A DNA stretch of 64,000 bases, taken from the NCBI RefSeq assembly GCF_018424685.1, contig NZ_QTKX01000002.1, positions 806,001-870,000 on the forward strand. Direction: 5' to 3'. This document shows positions 8,280 to 17,034 of this stretch, in pieces. Source of the stretch: Mesobacillus boroniphilus. GTDB lineage: Bacteria > Bacillota > Bacilli > Bacillales > Cytobacillaceae. The translations under genes and the position numbers were made by a program. Numbering within the stretch: the first letter of the stretch is position 1; every line of letters begins with the position of its first letter. Below the pieces are notes generated by a model. It made no database searches. It was not told where the DNA came from and worked only from the letters and a program-made list of their open reading frames with translations.

Positions 8280-9335
8280 TTAGTAATTCAAAAACTTCAC
8301 GCATACCGGGTCCGGAACTTTTACATCAGACTGCAATAATGTCAATTTGCCTGTTTCCTCATTCCGGGAAAATAGAACGACATTGCTGGAATTCTGGTTA
8401 GTCGCAATCAGGAATTCCTCACTAGGATCTAGTACAAAATCCCTCGGCCAATTCCCTTCTGTCGATGTGTGTCCGACATATGAAAGCTTGAAGCTTTCAG
8501 AATCTACCTGGAAAATAGCAATACTGTCATGGCCGCGGTTGGCAGCGTAAACAAATTTCCCGTCAGATGAAATATGGATGGCGCTTCCCTGGTTGTTTTC
8601 AGTGAAATCCGCGGGAAGAGTAGAAACCGCCTGAAGATGTTCAAAACGGCCATCTTCAGAATGATATCTATAGACAAGGACTTCTGAACTGAATTCTGTC
8701 ATCAAATAGGCAATATTGTTGTTTGGATGGAAAACAAGATGTCTTGGACCGCTTCCTGGGGTTACACGCAATACGCTTTTCTCGATTAACTGGCCGTTAT
8801 CCAGGGAGTAGGTGATCAACTGGTCGGTGCCAAGGTCGATGACTGCTACGTATTTTCCATCCGGAGTGAAACCGGCATAGTGAGTGTGCGCTTTTTCCTG
8901 GCGTTCATCAGGACCTGAGCCTTCATGTACAGCACTTGATAAAACTGCCTCAATACTGCCATTTTCAGGGTTTAGCAGATACGAATCTGCAGAGCCTTTA
9001 TGATAATTTGCGGATAAAAGCAGGTTGTTTTCTCTGTTCACGCTCACATGGCATGGAGACGCTCCTGCGGAAAGCTGGGTATTGATGAACGATAATTCTC
9101 CTGAATCCTTAATGCTGAATCCTGCAACACCACCCGATCCCCCTTCCTTTGCAACTGCATATAGAAAGCGGTTATCTTCGCTGATTGTCAGGTAGGTAGG
9201 ATTTTCAAGTGCTGCCTCGGCTTTCACTTCAACGATTTTTCCATTTGCAGCATCAAGTGTAAAAGAATAGATGCCCTCACTATCGCCTTTAGTATATGTA
9301 CCGAAATAGCCTGTGAATTTTTCATTAGCTGCCAT
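8280..9335 (-). CDS. Lactonase family protein (6-phosphogluconolactonase-like beta-propeller)
   Basis: A 351-residue soluble protein with repeated beta-propeller blades (DGKYVAVIDLGTDQL, NNNIAYLMTEFSSEV, DGKFVYAANRGHDSI, EEFLIATNQNSSNV). This is the seven-bladed lactonase fold of the YkgB/Pgl type that hydrolyses 6-phosphogluconolactone or related lactones. Start chosen at 9335, where GGAGG lies 8 nt upstream; an upstream in-frame start lacks a site. It is a single-gene unit facing away from nadE. A role in the oxidative pentose phosphate route is family inference. Confidence 0.85.
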   Translation of the reverse strand: MAANEKFTGYFGTYTKGDSEGIYSFTLDAANGKIVEVKAEAALENPTYLTISEDNRFLYAVAKEGGSGGVAGFSIKDSGELSFINTQLSAGASPCHVSVNRENNLLLSANYHKGSADSYLLNPENGSIEAVLSSAVHEGSGPDERQEKAHTHYAGFTPDGKYVAVIDLGTDQLITYSLDNGQLIEKSVLRVTPGSGPRHLVFHPNNNIAYLMTEFSSEVLVYRYHSEDGRFEHLQAVSTLPADFTENNQGSAIHISSDGKFVYAANRGHDSIAIFQVDSESFKLSYVGHTSTEGNWPRDFVLDPSEEFLIATNQNSSNVVLFSRNEETGKLTLLQSDVKVPDPVCVKFLNY

Positions 9336-9603
9336 TTTTAATGCCTCCAATTTGATTTAAGCATTTATAGTCTAAGTTATAGTCTAGCAAAAAAATCGTG
9401 GCGGACAAAATGTTACGAACAACAAGCGATTGGGTAAAATAGTAGATGAGAGCTTCATCTTTTAAAACGGAATGTTAGATAACCTGACCAAAATCTGGAC
9501 TTTAAACTTTTTAAGGGATATGCTTTTTTTAATGGTGTTCTCGCAAAGGCAGTTTATTGTGAAAGAGCATGATGAATAGTTCATAGTGTTTAGGAGGTTC
9601 ATT

Positions 9604-10425
9604 ATGAGTTTGCAAAAACAAATTATAGAAGCGTTGAATGTTCGCCCTGAAATCGATCCTCAGGAGGAAATCAAGAAGAGAATCGACTTTCTGAAGGAAT
9701 ACTTACAGACTTCAAAAGCAAAAGGGTTCGTTCTTGGAATTAGCGGAGGCCAGGATTCCACACTTGCCGGAAGACTGGCACAGCTTGCAGTAGAGGAACT
9801 GCGCTCAGAAGGTACTGAGGCCAAATTCGTGGCTGTAAGACTCCCATATTCAGTGCAAAAAGATGAAGAGGATGCACAGAAAGCACTGAAATTCATCCAG
9901 CCTGATAAAACGATCACGTTCAACATCCAGCCAGCAGTAGATACTTTTAATACGCAGTTTGAAGATGCCATCGGCGATAAAATGACTGATTTTAACAAGG
10001 GTAATGCGAAGGCTCGAATGAGGATGATCACCCAGTATGCAATCGCTGGTCAGGAAGGTTTGCTTGTGATTGGTACCGACCATGCCGCGGAGGCCGTAAC
10101 AGGATTCTTTACCAAATACGGTGATGGCGGAGCCGATTTGCTGCCACTAACTGGCCTGAACAAGAGACAGGGAAGGGAGCTGCTCAAAGCATTGAATGCA
10201 GAACCAAGGTTGTATCTTAAAGAGCCAACAGCTGATCTTCTTGACAACAAGCCGCTCCAGGCCGATGAAACTGAGCTTGGTGTGAGCTATGAAGCCATCG
10301 ATGATTATCTAGAAGGAAAGCAGATTGACGAAGCAGATGCCGCTAAAATTGAAAGAAGATATCTAACTTCAGAGCATAAACGACAAGTACCCGCATCCAT
10401 GTTTGATTCATGGTGGAAGAAATAA
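9604..10425 (+). CDS. nadE: Ammonia-dependent NAD synthetase
   Basis: A 273-residue enzyme of the usual length for ammonia-dependent NadE. It carries the ATP-pyrophosphatase P-loop SGGQDST, the VIGTDHAAE and [10 protein letters not shown] substrate motifs, and a KEPTADL motif near the C-terminus. It adenylates nicotinate adenine dinucleotide and amidates it to NAD in the cytoplasm. The ATG at 9604 has a clear TAGGAGG 7 nt upstream. It is monocistronic with a strong terminator. No glutaminase domain is present, as expected for Bacillus. Confidence 0.97.
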   Translation: MSLQKQIIEALNVRPEIDPQEEIKKRIDFLKEYLQTSKAKGFVLGISGGQDSTLAGRLAQLAVEELRSEGTEAKFVAVRLPYSVQKDEEDAQKALKFIQPDKTITFNIQPAVDTFNTQFEDAIGDKMTDFNKGNAKARMRMITQYAIAGQEGLLVIGTDHAAEAVTGFFTKYGDGGADLLPLTGLNKRQGRELLKALNAEPRLYLKEPTADLLDNKPLQADETELGVSYEAIDDYLEGKQIDEADAAKIERRYLTSEHKRQVPASMFDSWWKK

Positions 10426-10430
10426 GACAA

Positions 10431-10468
10431 AAAAGCCTGGCTGATATTTTTTATCAGCCAGGCTTTTC
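10431..10468. terminator. Bidirectional terminator between nadE and coiled-coil gene
   Basis: AAAAGCCTGGCTGATA and TATCAGCCAGGCTTTT form a long near-perfect stem between two convergent genes. Confidence 0.92.
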
Positions 10469-10470
10469 CT

Positions 10471-10815
10471 TTACTCAGATTGGGCAATTGCAAAATGAGG
10501 TGCTTCTTCTCTTTCGGTGACTTTATCAATTTTATCCGTAAACATTTGGAAGACTCTTTTTTTCTCTTCCAGTTCCTTGATATATTCCTTTAAATCATTA
10601 AATTTCTCTTCAAATGGCTGATGGTACAATTCACGGATCTTCCTGTTCAAGTCAGGATTGACGGTTGATTGCACAACCTGCTTCGTGATGTTGAATTTAT
10701 ATGTATATACCTTTAGCTCATTTTTTACTTCTTCATATTCCGCGTCAATTTCTTTAAGAATCTCTTCAATTTCTGCTTTCCATTCATCTAGCGACATCTT
10801 AACATGCTGTTCCAT
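10471..10815 (-). CDS. Predicted coiled-coil protein of unknown function
   Basis: A 114-residue, highly charged protein rich in Glu and Lys. Residues about 10-100 show heptad-like hydrophobic spacing, so it is likely a helical coiled coil. There is no signal peptide or membrane segment. The ATG follows GCAGGAGGATCCGT, a strong ribosome site, which supports real translation. I do not recognise a family. It converges on nadE with a shared terminator, and nothing around it suggests a function. Confidence 0.75.
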   Translation of the reverse strand: MEQHVKMSLDEWKAEIEEILKEIDAEYEEVKNELKVYTYKFNITKQVVQSTVNPDLNRKIRELYHQPFEEKFNDLKEYIKELEEKKRVFQMFTDKIDKVTEREEAPHFAIAQSE

Positions 10816-11149
10816 ACGGATCCTCCTGCCATTCGCCTGTAATAAAGCTTCTTCTCTCTATTCTAGCAAGTGAATTTTACATGGAGATTGCTGGTATATT
10901 ACAATGTTAAAACAATCTACTCCGAACCAGAGCTCCCTTCGGACAAAATCAGGGGACGAAGCAGGGAAAATGTCTGAACAAGTCCTGCCCTTCCCTTCCC
11001 AAAAGACGTGCCTATCAATCTGCGACAATAAATGTTTCGCGGATTATGTTTTCACATTATCTGGCCGTGGGATAATAGACTCATATTTGTAATTAATTGG
11101 CGAATTTTGTTGAAAAAATAGTCCTTAAGATTTATATTTTAATTAGAAC
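10816..11149. other. Intergenic stretch without identified content
   Basis: About 330 bp between the coiled-coil gene and the c-di-GMP riboswitch. I see no ORF with a ribosome site and no clear repeat. The promoter of the riboswitch transcript should lie near its right end but was not identified with confidence. Confidence 0.4.
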
Positions 11150-11232
11150 TGAAAAAGGCAAACTTATCGAAAGGTAAGGACGCAAAGCCACGAGTCTAAG
11201 GCTTTTTTAGCTATGATCGTCGGGTTGCCAAA
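11150..11232 (+). ncRNA. Cyclic di-GMP-I (GEMM) riboswitch, first copy
   Basis: The sequence has the GEMM-I core: AAAAGGCAAAC, a GAAA-capped first hairpin (TTATCGAAAGGTAA), then GGACGCAAAGCCACGAG and a second hairpin closing with GGGTTGCC. It senses cyclic di-GMP. It is followed by two hairpins, the second an intrinsic terminator at about 11286-11322, consistent with transcription control. The only downstream gene on this strand is the small protein at 11497. Confidence 0.93.
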
Positions 11233-11285
11233 AAAGATCGGATGCAATAAAAAGATAGGTAAATGGTTTTGCTTTACCTCTTGTC

Positions 11286-11322
11286 GAAAAAATCCGCCAT
11301 CTTTTTGGGGATTTTTTATTTT
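11286..11322 (+). terminator. Terminator of the c-di-GMP riboswitch
   Basis: AAAAAATCC and GGATTTTTT form a stem around a GCCATCTTTTTGG loop and end in a T tract. An upstream hairpin (AGGTAAA / TTTACCT, about 11256-11279) may act as the alternative structure. Confidence 0.75.
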
Positions 11323-11496
11323 GGAATGTCCCTTTCTACACAATATTGCAAAAAGAACTGAATTTCACGTTTGCATATTGCGAGATAGGTTAAATAATAC
11401 TTAAGTTACTTGACAGGACAAAATAATATAATCCTTTTGGCAGGTTTGGTTTTTAGCAGATAGGATTTCAAATTTTAACGGAAGGTGGAGGAATCG

Positions 11497-11721
11497 TTGA
11501 CTGTATTATTTGGGACGGTAGAGTACTTCGAACGGGAGATAGAGTTTCATTTATCAGAGATAGAAAAAAGAGAACGGCTGATAGAAGAAATCAACCAAAT
11601 TCAAATGAAGCTTGAAGAAGAACTGCTGAATGATTTTATTTGCGACGAGAAGCTAAGGATGGAATGCTTACAGAATTTATCAAATGCTTGCAGTAAATTA
11701 ACTGAAGATTATGTAGTTTGA
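11497..11721 (+). CDS. Small coiled-coil protein behind c-di-GMP riboswitch, unknown function
   Basis: A 74-residue acidic protein starting at TTG with GGTGGAGG 5 nt upstream; an in-frame GTG at 11485 overlaps that ribosome site and is less likely. The sequence is largely helical (residues about 15-50, EIEKRERLIEEINQIQMKLEEEL). It has no signal peptide, membrane segment or recognised motif. It is the only gene after the first c-di-GMP riboswitch and its terminator, 170 bp downstream, and it ends in its own strong terminator. It could be an effector of c-di-GMP signalling, but this rests on position alone. Confidence 0.65.
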   Translation: MTVLFGTVEYFEREIEFHLSEIEKRERLIEEINQIQMKLEEELLNDFICDEKLRMECLQNLSNACSKLTEDYVV

Positions 11722-11736
11722 AAACTACTAAAATAT

Positions 11737-11766
11737 AAAAGCCTGTGGTCCGGACCACAGGCTTTT
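11737..11766. terminator. Bidirectional terminator, perfect palindrome
   Basis: AAAAGCCTGTGGTCC and GGACCACAGGCTTTT form a perfect inverted repeat between the convergent small gene and the thiolase gene. Confidence 0.93.
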
Positions 11767-11770
11767 ACTA

Positions 11771-12958
11771 TTAATCAATATTTTCTATAATGGTCGCAAC
11801 GCCCATGCCGCCACCGATACAGAGAGTTGCCAGTCCGTATTTCTGCTCTCTCTTCTTCAATTCATGGATAAGCGTTACAAGGATTCTTGCGCCGCTCGCT
11901 CCAATTGGGTGGCCTAGCGCAATCGCTCCTCCATTGACGTTAACATTTTCTTCACTCATGCCAAGCTCCTTCATAACAGAAAGGGCCTGGGCTGCAAATG
12001 CCTCATTTGCTTCGACTAAGTCGATATCACTTAATTCCATATCTGCTTTTTTCAAAGCTTTCTTAACGGCATCGACCGGGCCGATTCCCATGATTGATGG
12101 GTCAACACCAGCAGAAGCATTCGCCTTGATCGTAACAAGCGGAGTGACTCCGAGTTCTTTTGCCTTTTTGCCGCTCATCACGACTACAGCAGCAGCTCCG
12201 TCATTGATTCCGGAGGCATTCGCTGCAGTGACCGTTCCGTCCTTTTTAAATGCAGGTCTTAATTTTCCTGCTTTCTCAAGAGTGCTGCCGAATTTAGGGT
12301 GTTCATCCTGATCGACTATGATTGGATCTCCTTTTCGCTGCTTCACTTCGACAGGGACGATTTCATCCTTGAAACGTCCAGAAGTAATCGCTGCTTCTGC
12401 TCGATTCTGACTCTTGACTGCGAAAGCATCTTGTTCATTACGTGAGATTTCATATTTTTCCGCAAGGTTTTCAGCTGTAATGCCCATATGGTAGTCATTG
12501 AATGCACATACAAGACCATCGCCAAGCAATGTATCGACCATCTTTTGGTCGCCCATTTTGAAGCCTTCACGTGCCCCCTTTAGAACGTAAGGCGCCTGGC
12601 TCATGTTTTCCATTCCGCCAGCGACAACAATATCAGCTTCACCTGCTGCAACTGCCTGATATGCCAGGTGAACAGCTTTCAAGCCAGACCCGCATAGTTT
12701 ATTGATCGTCATGGATGGACATGTCTCAGGGAGTCCTGCTCTCATCGCAGCCTGACGTGCCGGGTTTTGGCCCAGGCCAGCCTGAAGGACATTTCCCATG
12801 ATGACTTCATCGACAACATCCGCGCTGACATTCGCTTTTTCCAGTGCCGATTTAATAGCCGCTGCGCCAAGATCCACGGCTGATACTTTTGAAAAAGCTC
12901 CGCCAAATGCTCCAGTAGCGGTCCTTACTGCACTTGCAATTACAATTGTATTTTCCAT
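11771..12958 (-). CDS. Acetyl-CoA C-acetyltransferase (thiolase)
   Basis: A 395-residue thiolase. It has the nucleophilic Cys in [11 protein letters not shown], the [15 protein letters not shown] motif with catalytic His, and the CIGGGMG motif with the second Cys. It cleaves acetoacetyl-CoA to two acetyl-CoA, or runs the reverse condensation. Start chosen at 12958 behind AAAGGGG; an upstream start lacks spacing. It is the last gene of the operon dehydrogenase, CoA transferase, GntP permease, thiolase, where it completes acetoacetate breakdown. A GC-rich hairpin lies between it and the permease gene. Confidence 0.93.
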   Translation of the reverse strand: MENTIVIASAVRTATGAFGGAFSKVSAVDLGAAAIKSALEKANVSADVVDEVIMGNVLQAGLGQNPARQAAMRAGLPETCPSMTINKLCGSGLKAVHLAYQAVAAGEADIVVAGGMENMSQAPYVLKGAREGFKMGDQKMVDTLLGDGLVCAFNDYHMGITAENLAEKYEISRNEQDAFAVKSQNRAEAAITSGRFKDEIVPVEVKQRKGDPIIVDQDEHPKFGSTLEKAGKLRPAFKKDGTVTAANASGINDGAAAVVVMSGKKAKELGVTPLVTIKANASAGVDPSIMGIGPVDAVKKALKKADMELSDIDLVEANEAFAAQALSVMKELGMSEENVNVNGGAIALGHPIGASGARILVTLIHELKKREQKYGLATLCIGGGMGVATIIENID

Positions 12959-12991
12959 TTTAACTGCCCCTTTCGAAATCAAAATAAGAAA

Positions 12992-13008
12992 GGGGGAATG
13001 TCTCCCCC
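12992..13008 (-). terminator. Hairpin between permease and thiolase genes, possible attenuator
   Basis: GGGGGA and TCCCCC flank a 5-nt loop, and on the minus strand TTTCTTATTTT follows. The T tract is interrupted, so it may be a partial terminator or an mRNA stability element within the operon. Confidence 0.5.
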
Positions 13009-13024
13009 TATGATCTTGTTATTA

Positions 13025-14467
13025 TTATACTAGTCCAGTTAGCTTGTAGACTGCAATGATGAAGAATACAGCTAATGTCTTAATGATTGTGATCGCAAAA
13101 ATATCTTTATAAGACTGTTTGTGTGTCAATCCTGTAACAGCAAGCAATGTAATGACCGCTCCGTTGTGTGGAAGTGTATCCATGCCACCGGATGCCATTG
13201 AGATGACACGGTGCATAACCTCTGGCGGAATATTGAATTCAGTGATGGCTTTCATATACGTATCTGCCATGGCACTCAATGCAATTCCCATACCACCAGA
13301 AGCAGATCCTGTCACACCTGCAAGTGTAGTTGTCGTTATTGCTCCATTGACAAGCGGATCTGTAAATGTAGACGAAATTCCTTTACTTACAACTGAGAAT
13401 CCTGGCAGAGAGGAAATGACTCCGCCGAATCCATATTCTGCTCCTGTGTTCATGGCAGCAAGCAATGCTCCGCCGATTGCCGTGTTGACGCCGACCTTGA
13501 ATCCGCCCGTAACCTTTTTAAAATCATATAAAAGAGTTGCGATGATCCCAAGAAGCAGAGCCAATTCAACGGACCAAATGCCTACTACTCCAGACATCTG
13601 GACGGTTCCGTATGATTCAAGCCCGATTTTTGAAAAATCAAAGCCATCTGGATACCATTTTGGCAGGTTCACTGTAAAGAATTTGTTAGCTAACCCAACG
13701 AGCACTAATGGTGCAAAAGCCATTATAGCTCTTAATGTGCTTGTTTTAGCAGTCATATCAATGCCGTTAACGCCTTCCTCAAGTGCATCAGCCTCAGCTG
13801 CAGCAGCGGATTCAGCGTTATCAAATCCATAGAAGCCTTCGCCGCGTTTGGCAGCTTTCTTTCGAAGCGTTTCAAGATAAAGTATACCTAATGTGAAAAC
13901 AAAGATCGCACCAATGATTCCGAGTCCAGGTGCAGCGTAAATATCAGTCCCAAAAAAGCTTGTTGGAATAACGTTCTGGATTTGTGGCGTGCCTGGAAGT
14001 GCGTCCATCGTAAAGGTAAACGCTCCAAGTGCAATCGTTCCTGGAATAAGTCTTTTAGGAATGTTCGCTTGTCTAAATAAATTTTTAGCAAAAGGATAGA
14101 TGGCAAAAACGACTACGAATAAACTAACGCCACTGTATGTTAAGATTGCGCCCATTAATACGATTGCAAGAATCGCACGTGTGCCGCCGACCAATTTAAT
14201 GATCGATTTTGCGATGGACTCGGCAATTCCAGACATTTCAACGACCTTACCGAAGATCGCACCGAGTAAAAATACAGGGAAATAGTTCTTAATGAATCCG
14301 ACCATCTTCTCCATGAAGATGTTGCTGAAAAAAGGAAGCACATGGCTTGGATCTGTCAGCAGCACGGCAAGCAGCGCTGCAATTGGAGCAAACAGGATGA
14401 CTGAATATCCTTTGTATGCAGTGAACATCAACAAACCGAGTGATAAAAGTATAATAAATAGCTCCAT
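13025..14467 (-). CDS. GntP family permease (probable hydroxybutyrate/acetoacetate uptake)
   Basis: A 480-residue membrane protein with about 12-13 hydrophobic segments and the GntP/CitM-type features SGGMDTLPHNGAVITLL and FTMDALPGTPQIQN. The GntP family imports gluconate and other small carboxylates. Placed between a CoA transferase and a thiolase, this copy most likely imports 3-hydroxybutyrate or acetoacetate. The start follows a GAGAGGGGTTCCCAAT site. The substrate is inferred only from operon context. Confidence 0.88.
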   Translation of the reverse strand: MELFIILLSLGLLMFTAYKGYSVILFAPIAALLAVLLTDPSHVLPFFSNIFMEKMVGFIKNYFPVFLLGAIFGKVVEMSGIAESIAKSIIKLVGGTRAILAIVLMGAILTYSGVSLFVVVFAIYPFAKNLFRQANIPKRLIPGTIALGAFTFTMDALPGTPQIQNVIPTSFFGTDIYAAPGLGIIGAIFVFTLGILYLETLRKKAAKRGEGFYGFDNAESAAAAEADALEEGVNGIDMTAKTSTLRAIMAFAPLVLVGLANKFFTVNLPKWYPDGFDFSKIGLESYGTVQMSGVVGIWSVELALLLGIIATLLYDFKKVTGGFKVGVNTAIGGALLAAMNTGAEYGFGGVISSLPGFSVVSKGISSTFTDPLVNGAITTTTLAGVTGSASGGMGIALSAMADTYMKAITEFNIPPEVMHRVISMASGGMDTLPHNGAVITLLAVTGLTHKQSYKDIFAITIIKTLAVFFIIAVYKLTGLV

Positions 14468-14504
14468 ATTGGGAACCCCTCTCTAATACACAAGATATAA
14501 TTGC

Positions 14505-16100
14505 TTAGATTGCTGCAATATTACTGAAATCAACGGGTGTTTCATTTTTCATGCCCATGGGCTCATCCGTGAAAATCCGGCTGTCCATTAATTTTAAGTC
14601 TTTGGCAATCAGTGGACGGAAATTCATTTGGGCAAGAATGTCTCTTTCTATATTGATTCCAGGTGCAATCTCTGTGAGTGTCAGGCCTTCAGGCAACAGT
14701 TCAAAAACAGCGCGTTCGGTAATATACATTACCTTTTTCTGATTTTCACGTGCCACATCACCGCTGAAAGTAATTTGTTCTACGTCTTCAATGAATTTTT
14801 TGGCTTTGCCCTCCTGAAGGATTTCAAGCGTGCCGTTGCTTGCATTCACCTTTAATCCGCCAGCAGTGAACGTTCCGCAAAAGGCAATTTGCCCCGCATT
14901 TTGGGTAATATTGATGAATCCGCCGCATCCGGCAATTTTAGGGCCGAATTTCGATACGTTAATATTGCCTTTTACGTCACATTGCGCCAGGCCAAGGAAT
15001 GCTGCATCGATGCCGCCGCCATCATAATAATCAAACATATATGGCTGGTCAATGATCGCCTGTGGCCCGATTGAGCAGCCGAAGTCCAGTCCGCCAGCTG
15101 CTGTACCGCCAATTGCACCAGGCTCCAGCGTTGGAGTGAACTGGTCATTCATTCCTTCTTCCTGAAGGACGTTCGCAATAATTTCTGGCACGCCGATTCC
15201 ATAGTTTAATACTTTAATATCTTTGTTCAATAACATTGCCGCACGACGGGCAATCACTTTGCGTTCATTTAACGGATATTTCTTATCTGACTGCTGGTGA
15301 ACAACATCGCCACGGTAAAAATCTTCATTATGCTGTGTGCCGAATGTTTGCATATGGTTTGCCATGTTTTCAACAATGACAACATAATCTACTAAAATTC
15401 CCGGAATAGCGACCAGCTTAGGATCGATTGAGCCGTTTTTGACGATCTTCTCTACCTGGACAATCACTTTTCCGCCGCTGTTGCGGGCGTTCATCGCAAT
15501 TGATAGGATTTCTAGTGTAAGAGGTTCTTTTTCAAAGCTAATGTTACCATTTTCATCGGCAACCGAACCTTTCAGCAGTGCAAAATCAAGTTTCTGTGTT
15601 TTATAGGCAAGATAAGGGTTTCCGTCAAAGCTTACTTTTTCGACAATCTCATCTTTTGTGTTTGTATTCAGTTTGCCGCCATCAATGTCAGGATCAACAA
15701 ATGTTCCCAGTCCAACATGGGTAATCGTACGTGGTTTGCCTGCAGCTCCATCACGGAACATTTGCGAAATGACTCCTTGCGGAAGATTATAGGCTTCAAT
15801 TTTGTTATTGACCACTAACGGCTGGAATTTTGGTGCAAGTCCCATATGACCGCCGATGATTCTCTTCACAAGTCCTTCATGAGCGTAATGGTTCATACCC
15901 CGGTCCACACCGTCACCGTTTCCTGCTGCATAGATCAGGGTTAAATTGCTAGGAGACTGGCTTTCAAGGAATCTATTTTCTACCTCTTTATAAATTTCTT
16001 CTGCGACGCCTACACCGATAAAACCGCCCAGGCCTACAACCGCGTTGTCAGTAAGCAGACTTGCTGCTTCTTTTGATGAAATGATTTTTACAGAAGACAT
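14505..16100 (-). CDS. Acetoacetate:CoA / acetate CoA-transferase, fused alpha and beta domains
   Basis: A 531-residue class I CoA-transferase in which alpha (residues about 1-270, GLGGFIGVGVAEEI) and beta (about 285-520) domains are joined, as in YdiF-type enzymes. The catalytic Glu lies in TLEPGAIGG and the glycine loop is in GGGIDAAFLG. It transfers CoA between acyl-CoA and acetoacetate or a related acid. Start at 16100: a GAGGTG lies 6 nt upstream, while the upstream GTG of the longer frame overlaps that site. It sits between the dehydrogenase and the permease in the ketone-body operon. Confidence 0.92.
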   Translation of the reverse strand: MSSVKIISSKEAASLLTDNAVVGLGGFIGVGVAEEIYKEVENRFLESQSPSNLTLIYAAGNGDGVDRGMNHYAHEGLVKRIIGGHMGLAPKFQPLVVNNKIEAYNLPQGVISQMFRDGAAGKPRTITHVGLGTFVDPDIDGGKLNTNTKDEIVEKVSFDGNPYLAYKTQKLDFALLKGSVADENGNISFEKEPLTLEILSIAMNARNSGGKVIVQVEKIVKNGSIDPKLVAIPGILVDYVVIVENMANHMQTFGTQHNEDFYRGDVVHQQSDKKYPLNERKVIARRAAMLLNKDIKVLNYGIGVPEIIANVLQEEGMNDQFTPTLEPGAIGGTAAGGLDFGCSIGPQAIIDQPYMFDYYDGGGIDAAFLGLAQCDVKGNINVSKFGPKIAGCGGFINITQNAGQIAFCGTFTAGGLKVNASNGTLEILQEGKAKKFIEDVEQITFSGDVARENQKKVMYITERAVFELLPEGLTLTEIAPGINIERDILAQMNFRPLIAKDLKLMDSRIFTDEPMGMKNETPVDFSNIAAI

Positions 16101-16145
16101 GGTAAACACCTCATTGTAGTATTCTTGTTATATTCGAAGGAGGGC

Positions 16146-16871
16146 TTATAGTTTTAATCCGCCAGTTACTTCAAGAACGTGTCCATTTACATAGCTGGAT
16201 TCATCGCTGGCAAGGAAAAGGACGGCATTAGCGATTTCCTGTGGCTGTCCAAGGCGGCCAAGCGGAGTCTTTTCCCTGATTGGCTGAAGGACTTTGTCTG
16301 GCACAGTTGCCATCATTTCTGTCTCAACATATCCTGGAGCGATTGCATTTGAGCGAACCGCTGCGCCTTTGCGTGTGAACTCTTTTGCCCACGTATAAGT
16401 CATGCCGATTACACCGGCTTTAGTTGCTGCATAGTTTGTCTGGCCAACGTTGCCATAGACACCGACGACAGAAGAGATGCTGACAATAGATCCTTTTCCG
16501 TTTTCCATCATGATTGGCGCAACCGCCTGAGTCAGATTGAACACACCTTTAAGGTTGACGTCAATCACTGAATCCCACATATCTTCCGTCATTTTCTGGA
16601 TTAAAGCATCACGTGTGATGCCAGCATTGTTTATGAGTACATCAATTTTGCCAAACTCATCTTTAACTTCTTCGACAAATTTCGCAACTTGGGCACGATT
16701 CGTCACATTCAACTGAACATGGCGCACATTTGGCAATTCATATTCTCCAGTACCCATATCCACAGAATAGACTACCTTGGCCCCTTCATGCGCAAACGTT
16801 TCCACAATTTGGCGCCCAATGCCGCGCGCTCCTCCTGTTACAATAGCTACTTTACCTTCCATTCTATTCAT
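16146..16871 (-). CDS. SDR-family dehydrogenase (FabG-like; probable 3-hydroxybutyrate or acetoacetyl-CoA reductase)
   Basis: A 241-residue short-chain dehydrogenase. Its TGGARGIG cofactor motif spans residues 12-19, NNAG follows, and the catalytic Ser133/134, Tyr147 and Lys151 (NYAATKAG) are present. Residues GYVETEMMATVPD match the FabG/PhaB group. As the first gene of the operon with CoA transferase, permease and thiolase, it likely interconverts 3-hydroxybutyryl and acetoacetyl forms. The start has AGGGGGC 7 nt upstream. Whether it acts on the free acid or the CoA ester cannot be told from sequence. Confidence 0.9.
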   Translation of the reverse strand: MNRMEGKVAIVTGGARGIGRQIVETFAHEGAKVVYSVDMGTGEYELPNVRHVQLNVTNRAQVAKFVEEVKDEFGKIDVLINNAGITRDALIQKMTEDMWDSVIDVNLKGVFNLTQAVAPIMMENGKGSIVSISSVVGVYGNVGQTNYAATKAGVIGMTYTWAKEFTRKGAAVRSNAIAPGYVETEMMATVPDKVLQPIREKTPLGRLGQPQEIANAVLFLASDESSYVNGHVLEVTGGLKL

Positions 16872-16960
16872 AATGTAAGCCCCCTACATGAATTAAAATA
16901 TGTACATTCTTAATGTAAGCGGTAACAACGATAAAATGAAATACATAAAAATCATATTAA

Positions 16961-16979
16961 TTATAACTTTTGGTTATAA
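16961..16979. promoter_or_regulatory. Candidate LysR-type operator
   Basis: TTATAAC-TTTTG-GTTATAA is an inverted repeat with a T-N11-A style core, about 90 bp upstream of the dehydrogenase start and downstream of the LysR gene. It could be the site where the adjacent LysR regulator activates the operon. Confidence 0.4.
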
Positions 16980-16983
16980 AGAA

Positions 16984-17034
16984 AAAACAGCAGGAGAAAA
17001 AGCCTGTTTTTGCTTCTCTCCCGCTATTTGGATT
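16984..17034 (-). terminator. Intrinsic terminator after LysR gene
   Basis: On the minus strand a stem of GCGGGAGAGAAGC with GCTTTTTCTCCTGC is followed by TGTTTTTTC. Confidence 0.65.

Noticed and set aside
11213..11404. Short ORF across the first c-di-GMP riboswitch
   Set aside because: It overlaps the structured RNA and terminator and lacks a ribosome site.
11790..12311. 173-codon open frame opposite the thiolase gene
   Set aside because: Antisense shadow of a well-conserved enzyme.
13119..13832. 237-codon open frame opposite the GntP permease gene
   Set aside because: Antisense shadow of a real membrane protein gene with codon-structure artefacts and no ribosome site.
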